Assembly (NCBI RefSeq): GCF_050003625.1
Contig: NC_134397.1
Location: 194,825,063 to 194,889,062 of the forward strand
Direction of reading: 5' to 3'
Source: Haematobia irritans
Taxonomy: Eukaryota; Arthropoda; Insecta; Diptera; Muscidae
Length of the DNA: 64,000 nt
The notes under the pieces are model-generated. The model saw only the letters and a list, made by a program, of their open reading frames with translations, searched no databases and was not told where the DNA came from. The position numbers and the translations under genes are program-made. The first letter of the stretch is position 1. Each line of letters begins with the position of its first letter. Shown piece by piece: positions 47,291 through 58,924 of this stretch.

Positions 47291-50200
47291 CTGTTTCGTA
47301 GAAATAAAAGTGAGAAAATTTTCTATAGAAATAAATTTTTGACAAAAATTTCGATAGAAATAAAATTTTGTGAAATTTTTCTACAGAAATAAAGTTTTGG
47401 GAAAATTTTCTATAGAAATAAAATTTTGAGAAAATTTTCTATAGAAATAACATTTTGCAAACATTTCTGTAGAAATAACATTGTGACAAAAATTTCTACA
47501 GAAATAACATTTTGACAAAATTTTCTATGAAAATAAAATTTTGATAAAAATTTCTAGTAAAATAACATTTTGACAAAATTTTCTATAGAAATAAAATTTT
47601 GACAAAATCTTTTATAGAAATATAATTTTGGGAAATTTTTCTATAGAAATAGAATTTTGTGAAAATTTTCTATAGAAATAAAATGTTGATAAAATTTTCT
47701 ATAGAAATAAAATTTGACAAAATTTTCTATTAAAATAAAATTTTGACAAACTTTTCTATAAAAATAAAATTTTGATAAAACTTTCTATTAAAATAAAATT
47801 TTGACAAAATTTTCTATAATAATAAAATTTTGAGAAAATAAAATTTTTATAAAATTTTCTATGGAAATAAAATTTTGATAAAATTGTCTATTAAAATAAA
47901 ATTTTGACAAAATTTTCTATAGAAATAAAATTTTGATAAAATTTTCTATCAAAATAAAATTTTGACAAAATTTTCTGTAAACATAAAATTTTGAGAAAAT
48001 TTTCTATAAACATAAAATTTTGAGAAAATTTTCTATAGAAATAAAATTTTACGAAAATTTCTATAGAAATAACATTTTGACAACATTTTCTACAGAAATA
48101 AAATTTTGAGAAAATATTCTATAGAAATAGAATTCTGTGAAAATTTTTTTATAGAAATAAAATTTTGATAAAATTTTCTATTAAAATAAAATTGTGATAT
48201 AATTTTCTATAGAAATAAAATTTTGACAAAATTTTCTGTAGAAATACAATTTTGAAAAAATTTTCTATAGAAATAAAATCTTGACAAATTTTTCTTTAAT
48301 TCTAATTCTTTAATTAATTAATATAATTGTTTTCAAAATTTCTTTGTAATTAAATTTTGACAAAATTGTCTATTAAAATAAAATTTTGATAACATTTTCT
48401 ATCAAAATAAAATTTTGACAAAATTTTCTATAAAAATAAAATTTTGAGAAAATTTTCTATAGAAATAAAATTTTACGAAAATTTCTATAGAAATAACATT
48501 TTGACAAAATTTTCTATAGAAATAACATGTTGAGAAAATCTTCTATAGAAATAGAATTTTGTTAAAAAGTTTGTACAGAAATAAAATTGTGATAAAATTT
48601 TCTATAGAAATAAAATTTTGAGAAAATCTTCTATAGAAATATAATTTTGAGAAAATTTTCTATAGAAATAGATTTTTGTGAAAATTTTCTATAGAAATAA
48701 AATTTTGATAAAATTTTCTATTAAAATAAAATTTTTAGAAAATCTTCTATACAAATAAAATTTTGAGAAAATTTTCTATAGAAATAGAATTTTGAGAAAA
48801 TTTTTTACAGAAATTTTGAGAATTGTTTTTATAGAAATAAAATTTTTAGAAAATTTTCTATAAAAATAAAATTTTGACAAAATTTTTTTTTAGATATAAA
48901 ATTTGGCAAAATTTTCTATAGAAATAAAATCTTGACAAAATTTTCTTTTTAATTAAATAAAATAAAATTTGGTCAAAGTTTCTTTATAATTAAATTTTGA
49001 CAAAATTCTCTATAGAAATAAAATTTTGAGAAAAATTTCTAAAGAAATAAAATTTTGAGAAAAATTTATATACAAATAAAATTTTGAGAAAATTTTCTAT
49101 TAAAATAAAATTTTGATAAAATTTTCTATAAAATTAAAATTTTGAGAAAATCTTCTATACAAATAAAATTTTTAGAAGATTTTCTATAGAAATAGAATTT
49201 TGAGAAAATTTTCTACAGAAATAAAATTTTGAGAAATTTTTTTATAGCAATAAATTTTTCAGAAAATTTTCTATAAAAATAAAATTTCTATAGAAATAAC
49301 ATGTTGACAAAACTTTCTATAGACATAAAATTTGGCAAAATTTTCTATAGAAATAAAATTTTGACAACATTTTCTATAGACATACAATTTTGACAAAATC
49401 TTCTTTATAATTAAATTTTGACAAAACTCTTTATAGAAACAAAATCTTGACAAAATTTTCGTCATAATTAAATAAAATAAAATTTTGTCAAATTTTCTTT
49501 ATAATTAAATTTTGACAAAATTCTCTATAGAAATAAAATTTTGAGAAAATTTTCTATAGAAATAAAATTTTGAGAAAATTTTCTATAGAAATAGAATTTT
49601 GTGAAAATTTTCTATAGAAATAAAATTTTGAAAAAGAAAAATCTATAGTTATAAAATTGTGAGAAATTTTTCTATAGAAATAAAATTTTGAGAAAATTTT
49701 ACATAGATTTAGATTTTTGATTAATTAATTGTTTATTAAATAAACGTTGTTTAACTTCCATGGCATCGTTCTCAACCAAAAATGGACTTAGGAAAACCGT
49801 ATACTAAAATATTTTCAGTGTCGAAAAAACCGATCTGAGATTCATTAAATTGCCAAAAAAAAAAAAATAAATAAATAAATTAAAAATATTTTTACCATTA
49901 TATATACGAGTATTTTGCTAATGCAAACTATTTACCCACAATATTCCATTTAAATTGTATTCATAGCGTTAAGAATAACAATTCAAAAAAAAAACAAATC
50001 TAATGATTGTCATAGATATGCAAAAATGAAATCTCTTAAAAACAGTAAATTCTATTTACTCAAGTCTTGAGTGCAGCATTGTGTTAAGACTTTAATGTAT
50101 TTGTTTAGGCAAATAAAGCAATCCGATGAATCTCGTTACTGTGGTGTTGAGATATTTAATGTGGTTGATTAAGAACACAGACAGGCAGAAAATAGATATT

Positions 50201-51225
50201 TCCTTTTTCTCATCTTATTACGATGATTATCATATTTAAAGGTGTTTCTCTTAGTATGCAATTTTCCGTGAAATCTTAGTTTACATTTGCGGTTAGAAAA
50301 ATTAAAATATGTAATAATAATATCATAAGTGTGAAATGTTTTGTGGTTGTAATACTTAGATTTCAAGGTAAAACGACCACAATTTCATGTTTAAGAATAA
50401 ATCCATCAAGAGAAACCAATAGAAATCCAATAAGTTAATTGAAAATACTCAATTTCACATTTGCCAAGATATAAAATTCAATTGATGAGCTTTGTAAAGC
50501 GCCTCTATCAATAATATTTTGCAATCGGTTTTCGATATCGCTTTTTTTATCATATGTCACTCATAAAATATAAGTATACTGCATTCCTTGCTCGTTTATC
50601 AGTATTAAATGCATTTTCTGTTTGCTCAAAACAAAAAAAAAAAATGTCTTTTTATCTTTATGCCTCTACCATATTTTATTTTTTTTTTTTTTGTTTTTTT
50701 TTTTATTAAACTCGCAAAATCTTTAAACTCTATGTTAGTTCTTCAATCCGTTTATCGGCTATTTACCTTTGATGAGTTCAATATTTACTTTATGATTGAG
50801 TGATAATGATGGGTGGTCGCTGCTGATAATTATCACTTGATTTCCTTATAGAGCCCATTATTCTAGATTTGTGTGTATGTGTGTGTGTTTTTGTACTAAA
50901 TTTGATTGAATGCATTTTCAAGCCCAAGTGGGTTAATCAAATACTTGTTATTATAAAATTATTATTTTATTAAAATATCGATAAGGCATAGGAATATATA
51001 TGAGAAAATCGATAGAGAATATAGAATGTGTCCTGAAAAATCGACTTGCGACTTGGATAAAAAAAGCGACTAGAAGAAGAAATATGATAGGTTTTGAGCT
51101 CTTTAACGCATGAACCAGTGTTTTCCTTATTCCTTAAAAAATCCCCAAAAACATGTTGATAACATCCCAGAAAAACAGAATCGCCAAAAAAAGAGTGAAA
51201 ATGTTCAACAATATTTGAATCAAGT

Positions 51226-51355
51226 TTTAATTGGATGAATTAATTTGTAAATTGTCTTGGGTAATTTATACTACAATTTCTGTGATTGAAAACATTTGAA
51301 TTAAAAAAAAATAATGGGATAAATTAATTTCCTGATTAAAGACAAAAAAAAAAAA
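51226..51355. repeat. AATTAA-rich MITE fragment
   Basis: Decayed right half of the short form (TTTCTGTGATTGAAAACATTTG, AATTAATTTCCTGATT) directly left of the 153-bp-repeat element. Confidence 0.45.
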
Positions 51356-51360
51356 AACAA

Positions 51361-52839
51361 GTATATACGGCCGTAAGTTCGGCCAGGCCGAAGCTTATGT
51401 ACCCTCCACAATGGATTAGAAACTTCTACTGAAGACTGTCATTCACAATCGAATTACTTGGATGACTTTTGCTCCTCTAAGAGGCTCCGGAGGTCAAATC
51501 TGGGGATCGGTTTATATGGGGGCTATATATAATTATGGGTCGATGTGGACCAATTTTTGCATGGTCATTAGAGAATATATACCAACACCATGTACCAAAT
51601 TTCAGCCGGATCGGATGAAATTTGTTTCTCTTAGAGGATCCGCAAACCAAATATGGGGATCGATTTATATGGGGGCTATATATAATTATGGAGCGATATG
51701 GACCAATTCTGACATGGTTGTTAGAGACCATATACTTACATTTTGCTCCTCTAAGAGGCTCCGGAGGTGAAATCTGGGGATCGGCTTATATAGGGGCTAT
51801 ATATAATTATGGACCGATATGGACCACTTTTGGCATGTTTGTTGGAGACAATATGCTAACACCACTTACCAAATTTCAATCGGATCGGATGAAAGTTGGT
51901 TCTCTTAGAGGCTCCGCAAGCCAAATCGGGGGATCAGTTTATATGGGGGCTATATATAATTATGGACCGATATGGACCAATTCTTGCATGGTTGTTACAG
52001 ACCATATACTAACACCACGTACCAAATTTCAACCGGATCGGATGAATTTTGCTCCTCTAAGAGGTTCCGGAGGTGAAATCTGGGGATCGGTTTATATGGG
52101 GGCTATATATAATTAAGGGCAGATGTGGACCAATTTTTGCATGGTCATTAGAGAACATATACCAACACCCTGTACCTAATTTCAGCCGGAGCGGATGAAA
52201 TTTGGTTCTCTTAGAGGCTCCGCAAGCCAAATCGGGGGATCGTTTTATATCGGGGCTATATATAATTATGGACTGATATGGACAAATTTTTGAATGGTTG
52301 TTAGACACCATATACTAACATCATGTACTAAATTTCAGCCGGATCGGATGAAATTTGCTTCTCTTATAGCAATTGCATGCCAAAATTTGGGGGTCCGTTT
52401 ATATGGGGGCTATACGTAAAAGTGGACCGATATGGATTAATTTTTGCACGGTTGTTAGAGACCATATACTAACACCATGTACCAAATTTCAGCCGGATCG
52501 GATGCAATTAGCTTCTCTTATAGGATCTGAAAGCCAAATTTGGGGGTCCGTTTATATGGGGGCTATACGTAAAAGTGGACCGATATGGCCCATTTGCAAT
52601 ACCATCCGACCTACATCAATAACAACTACTTGTGCCAAGTTTCAAGTCAATAGCTTCTTTCGTTCGGTGGTTAGCGTGATTTCAACAGACGGACGGACGG
52701 ACATGCTCAGAACGACTCAGAATTTCACCACGACCCAGAATATATATACTTTATGGGGTCTTAGAGCAATATTTCGATGTGTTACAAACGGAATGACAAA
52801 GTTAATATACCCCCATCCTATGGTGGAGGGTATAAAAAC
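51361..52839 (+). mobile_element. Element with inverted ends and 153-bp internal tandem repeats
   Basis: Near the left end TACCCTCCACAATGG (51400-51414) is the reverse complement, with changes, of CCTATGGTGGAGGGTA near the right end (52817-52832). Between them are about eight units, mostly 153 bp (one 121 bp), each holding GGGGATCGGTTTATATGGGG and CAAATTTCAGCCGGATCGGA. Since 153 is a multiple of three, open frames continue across units on both strands, but these look like by-products of the repeat. The right 250 bp (ACGGACGGACGGACATGCTC) is unique. No transposase was seen; it is a nonautonomous element of undetermined class. Confidence 0.75.
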
Positions 52840-52959
52840 ATTTTTTCTGTGAACCATATTTTTGCGGCGTTAACTGGCACTATTTGGAAAAACAATTTAC
52901 AGATTGAAATCACTTTTTATTCAAATTAAAAATAATGTCCGTAAAGAAAAGGTTATCCC

Positions 52960-53135
52960 AATTTTAATTAAAAAAAATATTTCCAATTAACAATATATAT
53001 TAAGTCAATTAATTTTTTATTCGAATACACTTTATTTATAATTAATTCTGCAATTGATACTCATGATAGAAACAAAATCAGCTAGCAAATTATTGATAGA
53101 ATTAATTTGGCGATATAATCAGAAAAAAAATTTTG
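52960..53135. repeat. AATTAA-rich MITE, diverged fragment
   Basis: Contains TTTCCAATTAACAATAT, AAGTCAATTAATTTTTTATT and a right end GATATAATCAGAAAAAAAATTTTG, recognisable as an old short-form copy. Confidence 0.45.
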
Positions 53136-53358
53136 CGTAATATTAACGAAAGTTATCATTAAAATTGAACCAATGAAACTATTTCGTTATTACAATAGAT
53201 TTATGAAATCGTCATCATTGTAAAATATTTCACAAAATATTGGCACAAAGTTAAAGAAATTTTCTTTGTGTGAAGCTTGAAATTTATGAGCCGACAATCG
53301 ATAATTATTAATATCTATGTTCCAATATCTATGTTCCAATATTTAACAAAAATCACTA

Positions 53359-53936
53359 CACACAAAAATTTTTTTTTTAATTCAATCACGAAATTAATTG
53401 ATCCAATTAATTTTTTAATTGATATGTCTTCAATCACAGAAATGATAGTATCAATTAAAAAATTAATTGAAGATCTATTAACAATTATTTGTTCCAATTA
53501 AAAAATTAATTGATACTATTAATTTTTGTGATTGATTTTTGTTTCAATTAAAAAATTTGTTGAATCAATTAAATTATTAATTGAATATGTTTTAAAACTC
53601 AATTAAAATTTTAATTGGAAAAATTTTCGTGAATTTTTTTTTTCTGTGTACACAAAAAAAATTCAGGATCAAACACGAAATAAATTGCTCCAATTATTTT
53701 TTTAATTGAAATGTCTTCATTCACAGAAATGATAGCACCAATTAAAGAAAGTAATTGAAAATCAATTAAAAAATTAATGGATCCAATTAAATAATTAATT
53801 GATAATATTAATTGTTGTGTTTAATTTTTGTTTCAATTAAAAAAATTTGTGGAATCAATTAAATTTTTAATTAAATAGTTTTTAAAACTCAATTAAAATT
53901 TTAATTGGAAAAATTTTCGTGAAATTTTTTTCTGTT
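53359..53936. repeat. Two AATTAA-rich MITEs in direct tandem
   Basis: Copy one, 53359-53650, runs CACAAAAATTTTTT to TTTTTTTCTGTGTA. Copy two, 53650-53936, starts immediately with CACAAAAAAAATTC and ends TTTTTTTCTGTTTA. They share the join TGTGTACACA. The pair ends about 80 bp from the sima exon at 54016. Confidence 0.7.
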
Positions 53937-54015
53937 TAGTAACCGAAGTATTTTGTTTTTTTTTTTAAATTTTAATTCAACAAAAAATTATATAAATATT
54001 CAAAAATGCACTTAC

Positions 54016-55067
54016 TTGTTAATTCAGTGGCATCCTCGGCAAATGTTAAATATCCTTTATTCATATCTTGCAGATTAACCGCCTCTTGTTCTTGTTGCGG
54101 TTCTGTCGATTGTTGTTGTTGCTGCTGCTTCCCTAAAATCGCTGCTGTGGCGGTAGTCAAGGGTAATTGTGGAGCTCTAGGTGTAAAAACCGAAGCAGTT
54201 ACCGTTTGTGCTATGGCACAAGGATTGGTAACCACATTCAATGATGACGGTTGTTGTTGTTGTAAAATCGACTGAGTCGAGGTGGTTGTGGGCAAATGTG
54301 CTCCGTAAGTTAATGCTGCTGCAGCGGGACGTAAAATCGATGATGTTACAGTTTTGGGACCACTTCCGCTAGTCGATGACGATTTATTGTCATCGATATA
54401 TTTCGATGTTTTATTTTCAAAAATATTACGTGTTACCGTGGTCGATGGTGGTAAAATCGTTGTTGGATTGGATTTATTTTCAAAAATTGTACGAGTAACC
54501 GTTGTGGTGGGACAATAAGTGGCTGTTGGTTGGTGTTGGTGGCTTATTGGCACAACTGATGATAGAGGAGGTTGGCCAGAATAATCGGAATTGCAATGAT
54601 CGATTTTCGTATAGTTTTGGGTTGTGGGGTTTTCAGTGGCAACGACGTTAGTAATTTTATTGGAAGTGAGATTTGTGGTAGTTGATGGTGGTACTCCAAC
54701 AACAGCAGATGATGTTTGTTCACGTTTGATGTTTATTTGAGAATTTTGTTTATTATTTAATTCATTGTTATTATTTGGTAAATTTTGTTTATTATTGTTG
54801 TTATTGAGTGGATTCTTGATTATTTGTTGTGGTTCGATTTTATTCTCGTTTTCTTCAAGTTGAGATTTTTCAATTTCTTGAAGATTTATGGTTTCATCAT
54901 TTACAAATTCATTGTTGATTTTATTGGAGTTGATACCTTCAACGAGTGCATCGATGGCGATGCTATCGTTTCCGTTGTTTTCTTGGATTTGTTGTTGTTG
55001 TTGTTTAAGTTTTTGCGACTCTTCGTATTGTTGCAAAGTATAAATTTCATGCTTTTTCTCCAAATTA
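54016..55067 (-). CDS. sima: sima, exon immediately after the PAS region
   Basis: Exon of 1052 nt. The acceptor is TTTTTTTAG (plus-strand CTA at 55068-55070) and the donor is GTAAGT. The first base completes a Ser codon and one base is left over, which matches the next exon. It opens NLEKKHEIYTLQQYEESQ, corresponding to the segment just after the PAS-B/PAC domain in HIF-alpha proteins. It then runs through Gln/Asn/Glu-rich sequence to IKREQ, a good SUMO consensus. A repeated motif follows: TVTRTIFENK, TVTRNIFENK, TVTSSILRPA, TVTASVFTPRA, TTATAAILGK, ending near AEDATELT. The bHLH, PAS-A and PAS-B domains are not in this exon or to its right in the window, so the gene is partial here. Assignment rests on phase-consistent joining to the degradation-domain exons. 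Confidence 0.85.
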
Positions 55068-56198
55068 CTAAAAAAATTAAATTGAAAAACGCGCACATAC
55101 CATGAGATTATAGAATGCTTTTGTATCACACACATACAAAACATAAATCTTATTTTTGTTTTGTTTTCATTTAAAACTAACTTTAGATGTACTTTGGAAA
55201 AAATTCTATACTGCTTATTTTTGCGTTTTTTAGTTTATTTCATCGTCGTTGTTGTTTTTGTTGTTTATTGAACAAACAAAGCACGTGATAGGGTTTTTTG
55301 CCGTTGAAATTGTGATTGAGACGCTTTTTTTCTCTCAATTCTCTTTTATTTACATTATTTGTTTATGTCGTGCAATTAAATCAAAAAAACAATGAAAAAG
55401 TAATTTTTGTTTTTGCATTAAATAGCAAAAATCATCTCAGTGCAGTGTACAAATATGTAATTGTAACTCAAGAGAAAGAAAGAGAATACCGAAATGAGAG
55501 ATGTTGTCGAGGTAACAGTAATAGTAGACACCATGTATTTATCAATATGCTCTCTTTACTGTTATTACAACAGAGAATATCTAATGTAATGGAAAGAGTT
55601 AGTTTTACAGCAACCATATGATCGGTTTTGAAGAAGAATTAGGGTTGCCAAACTACACTTTTTGGTTTAAAGTTAGAAAACTAGGATTTTGTTGCTCACC
55701 TAGGCTCGAAATGTATTTTATTGATCAAAAGAATGAATTTGAAGCAGAAAATGTCCTTATAGGCTTGTGATCTAAGAATATCGTTGCAGAATGCTTATAT
55801 TAATGGTAAATGAAAGCAACTTGAAAATGGGGAGTAAATACTCTTTCAAAAATATTCTTTAAAAGATGTAAGAAAAAATTACTTACTACACTCAAAAAAA
55901 GTGAATCCTAAAGGTGAATTTAACTCTATTTCAGTTCATGTAAATTATTATGATTTAGTTAAAATTTCTCCAATATGAGAAAGTTTCCTTTGTGTACGTT
56001 AGCTAACTAAGCTAAAAAAGTGAGAACAAATTATACACAAGTGAAGTATAAATAATTACGCCTATATTCATAGTAATTTACTGACAATTTATGGAAGAAA
56101 TTTGTACGGTAATAGTAGATTTAAATGAATATGGTTTAAGGTAGTTCCATTTTTTTGTACAATTTCGGATGCTTGTATAAAGATTTAATTTGGCAAAA

Positions 56199-56480
56199 GC
56201 CGACTATCATAAACCTGTTTTCGGAACGTTTAAGTGTGGTTCTCTTTTGGTTTAGTGAACTACCCGAATTTATTTTGATAATTGGCTGATAGTTTTGCTG
56301 TAAGTAGGGGATGCTGATGAGGAATGTGTTAATTCAGAAACGTGCGTCCATCCAACCATCTTGCAGTCTATAGGGCTTTGTCCAAATAAATTTTACAAAC
56401 ATTCTTTTCCTCTGTTTGTTAAGCTACTCTTGTAGTTTAGTCAACGCAATGGTTTTAAGCTGAGATCAAAATAACAAATA
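56199..56480 (+). repeat. Dispersed repeat of about 280 bp (GCCGACTAT family), second copy
   Basis: Matches 31711-31994 in the same orientation across its full length (for example GATGCTGATGAGGAATGTG and TTGCAGTCTATAGGGCTTTG). Both copies begin GCCGACTAT and end after a TTTTAAGCTGAGATCAAA-like block. Confidence 0.75.
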
Positions 56481-57740
56481 TTTTTTTTTAATTTGTAAAT
56501 TTAGCAATAATTTTAAACATTTTAGATTTTTGCAATTTTAAACTCCAATTTTTTGCTTCAAATTTTTATTAAATTTTATTTAAAAAGTGAAAAGAGTCAA
56601 ATATATCTAATAAACTCTAATGAATTTATCAAAAATCAAATATTTAGTTATTTTTTGTGACATTGACGTTGCAATCCAGTTTACATAAATTTTTCTAAAA
56701 TTTATCTCAACTTTCTTTCGTGGTGGATTCACTTTTTTTTTGGAGTGTATAGATTTTATTATATAAAAAAAAACACTGGAATAATCATTCTATGTCTTTC
56801 GATTTATTCTCAAATATCCCAATTTTGTAGATAGAAAAATAAAAACCAGATCTATCGTTATTCAACCATTAAAATAATGAAAGAGTAATTCGATTTTCTT
56901 CTCTTCCTCTTTAAATAAAAGAGAACATTTGAACTCATACATGATTTACATACTCATTCACAGATCTCTCATTTCATTCTCTTTACAGTTTATTATTACA
57001 TTTCGTTGATTGAGTGTATGTATATGTGCCTGAGGCATATTAAGCTCGCATATTCGTCATGGGATAATGAATGCATTCCATTGAGATTTTTTCCAATCTT
57101 ATGTAGGATTTATTTGCATTTCTTACAAAAGCCGGCAAAATTTTGTTATCTTTATTGTAGTTGTTGTTTTTTTTGTGTTTCATTTTTCTCGTTGAGTATT
57201 TGCTTTTTTTTTATTTGCTGCTGGCTTATTGACCTCTTTTCGTTGTTTTTGTTTCTTCATTTGTTTGTTTAACATGAAGAAATTTTGATTTTTTGCAGTA
57301 CTGTTTTGTATGTGCTTGAGTGCACATTTCTATGCATTGCATTTTGTTTGTCGTTGATTGAGAAGCAACGAATGAGCAAGCAAATCTATACTCCATAAAT
57401 TTCAATGTTTGAATTTGTATAATTATTATAAATATTTGAGGTAATAAAATCGTATTTCTTTGTTTGTCAGACGATTGTTCTCCTTCGATTGATGTAGCAT
57501 GCAAATATGCACTTTTTTACGGTTCATTATATATTTTTTGCGACTTATAAATTTTAATAGTTGATTTTTTAGGTTTTTTTATAGGGGTTAGTAAGTATTT
57601 AGAAATTAAGGTATGTAAAATTTTTAATAAATTTTTTAAGATATAGAAAGTGCTAATGAGTTGGTTGTTTTTTTTTTTTCTAAATATACGAAATAATACT
57701 TTGTAATGTTTGTTGTAAATATTTTAATTTTTTTTAAGAA

Positions 57741-58264
57741 ATGTAATAATTATAAATTCATATTTTGTATTTGAAAATGTATTAGAATGTGTGTATGACA
57801 AAAGTGGACCTAAAAGGAAAATTCTTGGTGGGAATCAAAACGTCAAAAGCGTTGCCAAATATAATAACAAGTGTCAATTTATATTCTCTCTATAACCCTT
57901 ATCTCCCAAATTATATCAGTCCTTTCAACAATTTTCAGGAACAAAATAATTAAATAAACCTCTTCTAAATGAAGAAAATTTACAATTTCAATTAAAATTT
58001 TAAATGTAATAACTATAAATTTATATTTTGTATTTAAAAATGTATTAGAAAGTCTGTATGACATAGAGGACTAACACTGAAAATTCTTGGTGGGAATCAA
58101 AAGGTCAACAGCGTTGCCAACTGTAATAGCATGTGTCAATTTATATTATATCAATAGCCCTTATCTCCCAAATTATATCAGTCCTATCAACAATTTTCAG
58201 GAACAAAATAATTAAATAAACCTCTTCTAAATGAAGAAAATTAACAATTTCAATTAAAATGTCA
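57741..58264. repeat. Tandem duplication, about 263 bp, diverged
   Basis: 57741-58003 and 58004-58264 share the whole block from ATGTAATAATTATAAAT through CTTATCTCCCAAATTATATC to AACAATTTCAATTAAAAT, with about 10% changes and small indels by eye. A palindromic GC-richer block follows at once. Confidence 0.85.
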
Positions 58265-58306
58265 GGCATTGACGTACCTGTACGCAACTATTGCTTAATC
58301 AACGTC

Positions 58307-58640
58307 GAACTATAGATCAGAAGATCTCAGTGGTGGAACTGGAGTTCGGAAGATCTCCACGTAGGCCGGGAGTCCTGAGTGGCGGAACTGTAGGCCCGAT
58401 GATTTCAGTGGTGGAACTGTAGATCCTAAGATCTCGATAATGGAACTATAGGCCCGGGTCTACAGTTCAAACACTGAGATATGCAGATCTACAGTTCCAT
58501 TTCTCATACCTTCGGGCCTACAGTTTAAACACTGAGATCTTCAAGTCTACAGTTCCATCACTGAGATTTTCGAGTCTACAGTTCCACCAGTTCCACTCAG
58601 ACCTTCGGACTTACAGTTCAACCATTGACATCTCTCCCAA
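58307..58640. repeat. GC-richer inverted tandem repeat
   Basis: The left half (58307-58453) repeats GGAACTGTAGGCCCGATGAT-type units of about 30-40 bp with AGATCTCAGTGGT joints. The right half (58454-58640) repeats the reverse complement (GGGCCTACAGTT, AACACTGAGATCTTC). The axis is at GGCCCGGGTC (58451-58460). Base composition is clearly unlike the flanks. No coding frame was recognised. Confidence 0.8.
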
Positions 58641-58868
58641 GATGTACTTATACTATTATAGAAAACCTCTCTCGCTTGATATATTACTCTCAATGAACTC
58701 TTTGAAGAGAAAAAAATTGCATACACTGAGCAGGTTTATTTATAAGCTTGGATTTTTGTGTGTTATGGAATAGGTATAGGATCGACGATACAATTTCGAA
58801 TTTTCACTTCTTATAATTACTATAAATATTGGTAAAATTAAATGAAAAATATAACAAATAGTATTAAA

Positions 58869-58924
58869 ATGGACTGAATAATCTAAGTGAGCCTGAAAAT
58901 AAATCGGGCTGCCACTTTAACCTA
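58869..58924 (+). mobile_element. Family-1 SINE, tail remnant
   Basis: ATGGACTGAATAATCTAAGTGAGCC to GGGCTGCCACTTTAACC TA with a few substitutions and a small insertion: the last 55 bp of the SINE, 5'-truncated. Confidence 0.7.

Larger units (their letters stand above)
46270..49700. repeat. 29-bp satellite array, about 3.2 kb, interrupted
   Basis: Units of the common type with many local variants (TTTTGTGAAAATTTTC, ATTAAAATAAAA). It is interrupted by two copies of a non-satellite block (46381-46556 and 47068-47290) and by a perfect palindrome (46615-46720). The orientation is the same as in the other large arrays, apart from a short inverted start at 46270. Confidence 0.93.
33791..54015 (-). 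other. sima: sima intron, 20.2 kb
   Basis: Lies between the donor GTAAGT (plus-strand ACTTAC at 54010-54015) and the acceptor at 33791, with flanking exons in matching phase. It contains a foldback element, a mariner fragment, SINE pieces, two large satellite arrays, a perfect palindrome, a 153-bp-repeat element and several MITEs. The stretches 33900-34890, 39535-41679, 44520-46265 and 49700-51220 are AT-rich with no gene or repeat I can name. Confidence 0.8.

Noticed and set aside
51462..52852. Frames of 100-160 residues on both strands repeating WGSVYMGAIYNYG
   Set aside because: They follow from the 153-bp repeat length (51 codons). There is no start context, and opposite-strand frames are equally open.
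57006..57504. Frames on both strands near 57 kb as missing sima PAS exons
   Set aside because: They are Cys/Phe-rich low-complexity translations without bHLH or PAS motifs or matching splice sites.
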